Under the pieces are notes generated by a model. It did no database searches, was not told the DNA's origin, and saw nothing but the letters and a program-made list of their open reading frames with translations. DNA of 61,622 nt, from positions 716,073 through 777,694 of the forward strand of contig JAMPER010000001.1 of assembly GCA_023664945.1 (NCBI GenBank), given 5' to 3'. Below are positions 57,892 through 61,622 of the stretch, piece after piece. The position numbers and the translations under genes are program-made. Each line of letters begins with the position of its first letter. Positions within the stretch are counted from its first letter, which is position 1. The DNA is from Alistipes senegalensis. GTDB taxonomy: Bacteria; Pseudomonadota; Gammaproteobacteria; Burkholderiales; Burkholderiaceae_D.

Positions 57892-58203
57892 ATGTCTGAA
57901 ACTCTCACTGTATCCGCAGAACCCTCATTTCAACCCTTCTCGTGGTTGCCGGAAGGCGACACAAAAAGCACTGATGTACTCATTGCCTGGTGCTCTGATG
58001 TTGCCTATGGCATCGAGACGATATTGCAAATTGTCGAAGACAACAGGCTGCGCAATAACAACGACGAGCCAGGCTATTTTGACGATTACTACATCGGCCG
58101 CCTCATGCGCTTCGCTACTGTCAGCGCTAGGCTTTTGGGCGAAGCCGCCGATGCTGAAATAGACCGTATCAACCGGGAACATCAAACCGCGAAAAAACAC
58201 TGA
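57892..58203 (+). CDS. small protein before the antirepressor (icd-like position)
   Basis: 103 residues: SETLTVSAEPSFQPFSWLPE then DVLIAWCSDVAYGIETILQI and RFATVSARLLGEAADAEIDR. Acidic and helical. It has AAGGAG before the ATG, the exact target of the RNA leader. It precedes the antirepressor by 12 bp, matching the small-gene plus antirepressor arrangement at 43.2-44.3 kb, although the two small proteins are not clearly alike. Confidence 0.68.
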   Translation: MSETLTVSAEPSFQPFSWLPEGDTKSTDVLIAWCSDVAYGIETILQIVEDNRLRNNNDEPGYFDDYYIGRLMRFATVSARLLGEAADAEIDRINREHQTAKKH

Positions 58204-58215
58204 CAGGAGAGAATC

Positions 58216-59031
58216 ATGGAACTTATAAAAATCAATCAGCAAGCCATCAACGGAAATGCCGTCCAGACCGTCAACGCTAGGGAGCTTCACGCTTTTCTGG
58301 AAGTAAAAACACGTTTCAATGATTGGATTAAAAAACGCATTGAGGAGTATGGCTTTGTAGAGGGTGTTGATTTTGTGAAATTTGAGCTTCCAGCCGGGAT
58401 GAAGATGTCGGAAAACGGTGGTGAAATTGGTGGAATCGGGAATGCTCAAAAAAATGTAGCCCTGGAATCAATGGGTTACGAAAGTTTCGGGCAACAAGGC
58501 CGAATTGAATACGCGATTTCTTTGAACATGGCCAAAGAGCTGGCAATGGTCGAGCGAAACGAGAAAGGCAAACAGGCACGCCAATATTTCATCGAGTGCG
58601 AGAGAAAAGCGCAGAGTCCCGCCCTCACCCCTGCCAACCTGTCGCGGATGCAACTCATCCAGCTTGCCATGGAAGCAGAACAGGAAAGGCAGGCGCTGGA
58701 AAACAAGGTGGAGGAAATGCGACCAGACTGTGAAGCCTTCGCCCGAATAGCTGTATCTGAAGGCTCCATGAGCTTAACCGATGCGGCAAAAGCCTTACAG
58801 GTTCAGCCCAAGGCTTTCTTTGCCTGGCTGTCTGCCAACGGCTGGATATACCGGCGGCTGGGTACAAACTGGATAGCTTACCAGGAGAAGATTCAGCAAG
58901 GTCTGCTTGAGCATAAGGTCACTATTGTGCAGCGTGATGATGGCTCTGAAAAGAGTGTTCATCAGGTCAGGGTTACGCCTAAAGGTATTGCAAAGCTCTC
59001 CCGTCTGTTGAATGAGAAGGAAGCGGCTTGA
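58216..59031 (+). CDS. AntA/AntB-type antirepressor with KilA-C domain
   Basis: 271 residues with an AGGAGAG site. The AntA/AntB N-terminal domain (about 15-110) has VQTVNARELHAFLEVKTRFN and DWIKKRIEEYGFVEGVDFV. The KilAC domain (about 170-268) has GSMSLTDAAKALQVQPKAFF, AWLSANGWIYRRLGTNWIAY and VTPKGIAKLSRLL. The KilAC half is closely similar to that of the 43.2-kb antirepressor, while the N-terminal halves differ, a mosaic of swapped domains. Confidence 0.85.
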   Translation: MELIKINQQAINGNAVQTVNARELHAFLEVKTRFNDWIKKRIEEYGFVEGVDFVKFELPAGMKMSENGGEIGGIGNAQKNVALESMGYESFGQQGRIEYAISLNMAKELAMVERNEKGKQARQYFIECERKAQSPALTPANLSRMQLIQLAMEAEQERQALENKVEEMRPDCEAFARIAVSEGSMSLTDAAKALQVQPKAFFAWLSANGWIYRRLGTNWIAYQEKIQQGLLEHKVTIVQRDDGSEKSVHQVRVTPKGIAKLSRLLNEKEAA

Positions 59032-59036
59032 ACAAA

Positions 59037-59071
59037 TCAGGAACTGCCGGGAACTTTCCGGCAGTTCCTGA
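59037..59071 (+). terminator. hairpin after the antirepressor
   Basis: TCAGGAACTGCCGG and its exact complement with a 7-base loop, 5 bp after the antirepressor stop. No T-run follows, so it may not stop transcription by itself. Related to the hairpin at 11118-11154. Confidence 0.55.
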
Positions 59072-59083
59072 AAGGAGAAAAAA

Positions 59084-59440
59084 ATGAGTAAAAACAAAGC
59101 CAGACTTTGCCCGTTTTGCGGACATGAAAACGTTATCACAGAAGCAGGTGGCGCTATGTGTAATCGTTGTTTCTCGATGGGAAGAATTGATAACTGGAAC
59201 AAGCGAACAACAGATAAACAAATAGAGAATCTGCTGGCCGAACTTGACAAGGCCACCCTTGATTCAGCAAGGCTGGATTTCGTCATAGAGACAAACCTGC
59301 CTTTGCAACGCAGTGCCGAAGGCATTTATGTGCATGAGCTGGGCTTTTTCGCTACCGGCAGGGAAGCGATTGATGCCGCCATGCAGCGGGGAAAAATGGG
59401 TAAACGTATCGCTGCCGACTTCGATAAGGCGAGGGAATGA
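59084..59440 (+). CDS. Lar-like zinc-ribbon protein (restriction alleviation family)
   Basis: 118 residues. ARLCPFCGHENVITEAGGAM then CNRCFSMGRIDNWNKR is the zinc ribbon (CPxC...CxxC) ending in WNxR that defines the Lar/restriction-alleviation-like family. The C-terminal half is helical. Lar of Rac moderates type I restriction. With the Dar-like block this would be a second antirestriction function, expressed early rather than packaged. Confidence 0.7.
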   Translation: MSKNKARLCPFCGHENVITEAGGAMCNRCFSMGRIDNWNKRTTDKQIENLLAELDKATLDSARLDFVIETNLPLQRSAEGIYVHELGFFATGREAIDAAMQRGKMGKRIAADFDKARE

Positions 59441-60039
59441 TGGCTGAAAAACCTATCCTGTTCAACGGCCCGATGGTGCGGGCCATTCTCGAAGGCCGCA
59501 AGACACAGACGCGCCGGGTGATGAATCCGCAACCTGCCCTTCCGCTCGGGAGGTATCGCTATGATGGAGAAGGGGATGGCACACATTGGCTTGAGTTATT
59601 TAAGAATGATTGCCCGACTGAAAGATATTTTGTTTGTGAAAAGCCGCCCTACCAACCCGGCGACAGGCTGTGGGTGCGTGAAACATTCCGTACCGTTCAG
59701 GATGAGGAAACGGGTGCCGAAAGATTCATATACCGTGCTGATCCGGATAAAGAAAAAAATCCCTATGCAAGATGGAAACCATCCATCCACATGCCACGCT
59801 CTGCCAGCCGCATTACGCTGGAGGTGACGGATGTCCGGGCAGAACGCTTGCAGGATATATCTCCGAATGACTGTATTGCAGAGGGAGCATGGCGGATAGA
59901 GGATAAAGCCTTTGGACGAGGGCATGAGGCCGTGGCCGAATACCGCGCTTTATGGGAGAAGCTCTACGGCCCCGGCTCATGGGAGGCAAACCCCTGGGTT
60001 TGGGTAATCTGCTTCAAGGTAGCGGAGGTGAAGGAATGA
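59437..60039 (+). CDS. ASCH-like phage protein
   Basis: 200 residues. PILFNGPMVRAILEGRKTQT RR, PPYQPGDRLWVRETFR, RSASRITLEVTDVRAERLQD and GSWEANPWVWVICFKV are characteristic of prophage proteins with an ASCH-like (PUA-related) RNA-binding fold. Two adjacent ATGs are possible, overlapping the Lar-like stop. The function in phage is unknown. Confidence 0.75.
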   Translation: MMAEKPILFNGPMVRAILEGRKTQTRRVMNPQPALPLGRYRYDGEGDGTHWLELFKNDCPTERYFVCEKPPYQPGDRLWVRETFRTVQDEETGAERFIYRADPDKEKNPYARWKPSIHMPRSASRITLEVTDVRAERLQDISPNDCIAEGAWRIEDKAFGRGHEAVAEYRALWEKLYGPGSWEANPWVWVICFKVAEVKE

Positions 60040-60329
60040 ACGAAACAGCTATGCTTGAAAACTTGGCAGCAAAACTGGCTGATGCTGTTATTGCCAACGC
60101 AAAAAGCCCTATCCCCATTGAACATGACGTCTGGGACACAAAAACCATTGGGCAATTTTTGAAATGTTCTGAATACCAGGTGCGCACTCGTTTTGCCTGC
60201 CTACCTGATTTTCCAAAATCAACAAGGCTCCCTCTTCCAAATGGTGGATGGAGCAATCGCCGGTGGAAAGCAAAAGAAATTATGGACTGGTACAACAAGT
60301 ATGAGCGTGATCAGCGAAGAGGGAAATGA
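60036..60329 (+). CDS. small MerR/AlpA-like DNA-binding protein (excisionase candidate)
   Basis: 97 residues; the ATG overlaps the previous stop. The C-terminal part VWDTKTIGQFLKCSEYQVRT then GGWSNRRWKAKEIMDWYNKY is an AlpA/excisionase-like winged helix. It is the last prophage gene, 52 bp from the tRNA attachment site. An integrase would be expected nearby, but none is present on this side. Confidence 0.65.
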   Translation: MNETAMLENLAAKLADAVIANAKSPIPIEHDVWDTKTIGQFLKCSEYQVRTRFACLPDFPKSTRLPLPNGGWSNRRWKAKEIMDWYNKYERDQRRGK

Positions 60330-60381
60330 TTACACCATTTTTACACCAATTCATCGAAAACCCGCATAAATACTTATATAA

Positions 60382-60468
60382 TGGTGCGAGGGAGGGGACT
60401 CGAACCCCTACACCATTACTGGCGTCAGGACCTAAACCTGGTGCGTCTACCAATTTCGCCACCCTCGC
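60382..60468 (-). tRNA. tRNA-Leu(UAG)
   Basis: 87 bases ending in encoded CCA. Acceptor stem GCGAGGG/CCCTCGC, D-arm GGCGAAATTGGTAGACGC, anticodon loop TTTAGGT with anticodon UAG, a short variable arm of the class II type and T-loop GGGGTTCGAGTCCCC. The 3' end faces the prophage, the usual orientation for an attachment site inside a tRNA 3' end. Confidence 0.93.
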
Positions 60469-60660
60469 TGGAATGACAATAACCGGCTGGCATTTTACTG
60501 CATTATCTGCCTATGGTGTACTTTTCCATCAATGAATAGCCTATCCAAAAGCAGATTTCACCCATAGCAACGAACTGACCTTTTTTCTGCTGTCCCAATG
60601 CTATCGAGTACGGCTTTACTTTAATATTGACGTAATTGTTATTATTCTTGCCTTTACTCT

Positions 60661-61476
60661 ATGTCAGTCGATCATTACGAAAATTTTCCTGTTGCCTCTT
60701 TCCTGCTCCCCGCCCGCCTCCGCTACCCCGTCTCTGTCATTTATGCTTTTGCTCGCTCTGCAGATGACATTGCTGACGAAGGAAACGCCACGTTAAATGA
60801 ACGCCAGGCAAAATTGGATACTTACCTCCGCGAACTGGATACCATTGAAAACCACACCGTACCGCAACAAACACTTTTCCTGCATTTAAAAAGTGTGATT
60901 AACCAATACCATCTTCCCTTACAGCCATTCCGCGACCTGTTATCTGCCTTCAGGCAGGATACCCACACCTCGCGATATGCAACTTATAGCAGTCTGCTGG
61001 ATTATTGCCAGCGCTCAGCTAATCCAGTGGGCCTTTTGATGCTGCACCTTTACAATGCCATATCAGAAGAAAACATCCGTTTGTCCAATGCTGTTTGCAC
61101 TGCCCTGCAACTCGTTAATTGCTGGCAGGATATTGCCATAGACTGGCAAAAAAAACGGGTTTATCTTCCCCAGGAAGATATGGCCTCTTTTGGTGTAACA
61201 GAACAGATAATCGCCAATGCTTCTCCCAACGCATCCTGGCGTGCGCTGATGCAATTTGAAATCAAACGTACCCGCCAGCTCATGCTCTCCGGAGCATCGC
61301 TGCCTGCACGGCTGCCTGGGCGTATTGGCTGGGAACTACGTCTCGTCATCCATGGCGGACTGAGAATTCTTGAAAAAATTGAGAAAGCTGAATTTGACAT
61401 CTTTCACAATCGTCCCATTTTAAACAAAACAGACTGGCTCCTTATCGCTCTGCGTTCTCTGCCCTGTCTGGCCTGA
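60661..61476 (+). CDS. hpnC: hydroxysqualene synthase HpnC (host)
   Basis: 271 residues. FPVASFLLPARLRYPVSVIY then AFARSADDIADEGN supplies the first aspartate-rich motif; LVNCWQDIAIDWQKKRVYLP supplies the second (QDxxxD). Members convert presqualene diphosphate to hydroxysqualene as part of the HpnC-HpnD-HpnE route to squalene and hopanoids, at the inner membrane surface. It lies outside the prophage. hpnD and hpnE would be expected to the right. Confidence 0.88.
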   Translation: MSVDHYENFPVASFLLPARLRYPVSVIYAFARSADDIADEGNATLNERQAKLDTYLRELDTIENHTVPQQTLFLHLKSVINQYHLPLQPFRDLLSAFRQDTHTSRYATYSSLLDYCQRSANPVGLLMLHLYNAISEENIRLSNAVCTALQLVNCWQDIAIDWQKKRVYLPQEDMASFGVTEQIIANASPNASWRALMQFEIKRTRQLMLSGASLPARLPGRIGWELRLVIHGGLRILEKIEKAEFDIFHNRPILNKTDWLLIALRSLPCLA

Positions 61477-61622
61477 TCTGTCTTTCTGCATCTTGCTTTT
61501 CTCCCTCTCCTCTTTTTTGTTTTTCCTGTTTTTGTTTTTTTGTTTTCTTTGATTGTGTCTTATTCTCAAATCTATGTAACTTTGTTTTTCTTCATCTTTT
61601 TGTTTTTTCTAGGCTTTTGGGG
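61477..61622. other. T-rich non-coding tail
   Basis: A pyrimidine-dominated stretch after hpnC with runs of T broken by C and G. No open frame, tRNA or clear hairpin is visible before the window ends. Confidence 0.6.

Noticed and set aside
56945-58162. A 405-codon plus-strand open frame through the toxin-antitoxin pair and RNA cassette 4, containing an Ash-family-like stretch
   Set aside because: It runs antisense through two well-supported genes and in an alternative frame through a structured leader and the 57892 gene. It has no ribosome-binding site and is best explained by the RNA.
1-61622. Search for integrase, transposase, holin, spanin, rRNA and CRISPR arrays
   Set aside because: None could be supported from the sequence in this window.

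Overview
The window is almost entirely one contractile-tailed prophage, truncated at its left (tail-fibre) end, followed by about 1.3 kb of host chromosome at the right. The right boundary is a minus-strand tRNA-Leu(UAG) gene (60382-60468), whose 3' end faces the prophage, and then a host hydroxysqualene synthase gene (hpnC, hopanoid pathway). hpnC, the mid-range GC content and the phage families suggest a betaproteobacterium of the Burkholderiales, plausibly Oxalobacter-like; that is inference, with no marker gene to settle it.

Layout. The late genes run leftward (minus strand): terminase small and large subunits (42.1-39.5 kb), probable prohead protease/scaffold, neck and head genes, major capsid protein, tail sheath, tube, chaperone-like genes, hub and spike (38.7-25.6 kb). 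A P1 Dar-like antirestriction block follows (24.4-13.8 kb: two DarA-N proteins, a short associated gene, and a 2147-residue methylase-helicase). Then come the portal, a tube-like baseplate protein, a tape-measure/GH19 protein, gp25-like, J-like and I-like baseplate genes, and tail fibres (11-0 kb). No holin, spanin, separate endolysin or integrase is visible, so these may lie to the left of the window.

Early genes. A lambda-like control region at 48.74-48.82 kb has three 15-bp operators at 24-25 bp spacing between cro-like and cI-like genes. Two more copies of the same operator overlap a second early promoter at 52.8 kb. The leftward early operon encodes a YdaT/CII-like protein, DUF1367, YbcO-like and replication proteins; inside the second replication gene are six 17-bp iterons and a perfect DnaA box, a lambda-style origin. 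The rightward operon encodes a YqaJ-type exonuclease, RecT, antirepressors, a Lar-like protein, an ASCH-like protein and a small DNA-binding protein.

The most unusual feature is a set of four RNA-control cassettes (13.1-13.4, 24.5-24.75, 44.3-44.55 and 57.6-57.9 kb). Each sits directly upstream of an antirepressor gene or a small-gene/antirepressor pair. Each has the same kind of promoter, a hairpin/terminator attenuator, and a structured RNA whose loop is complementary to the ribosome-binding site of its own downstream gene. Three are C4 antisense RNA-like (phages P1/P7) and the fourth has a different fold. The loops differ between cassettes and each tracks its own target.

The prophage is also loaded with cargo: two HicAB pairs, an orphan BrnA-like antitoxin, two HigBA-like pairs plus remnants, a PBECR-type nuclease, an FRG-domain gene split at an A7 slippery heptamer, DinD, and an unexplained cargo island (49.5-51.7 kb). 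A frameshift at the C-terminus of the tail sheath, if real, would make the phage defective.
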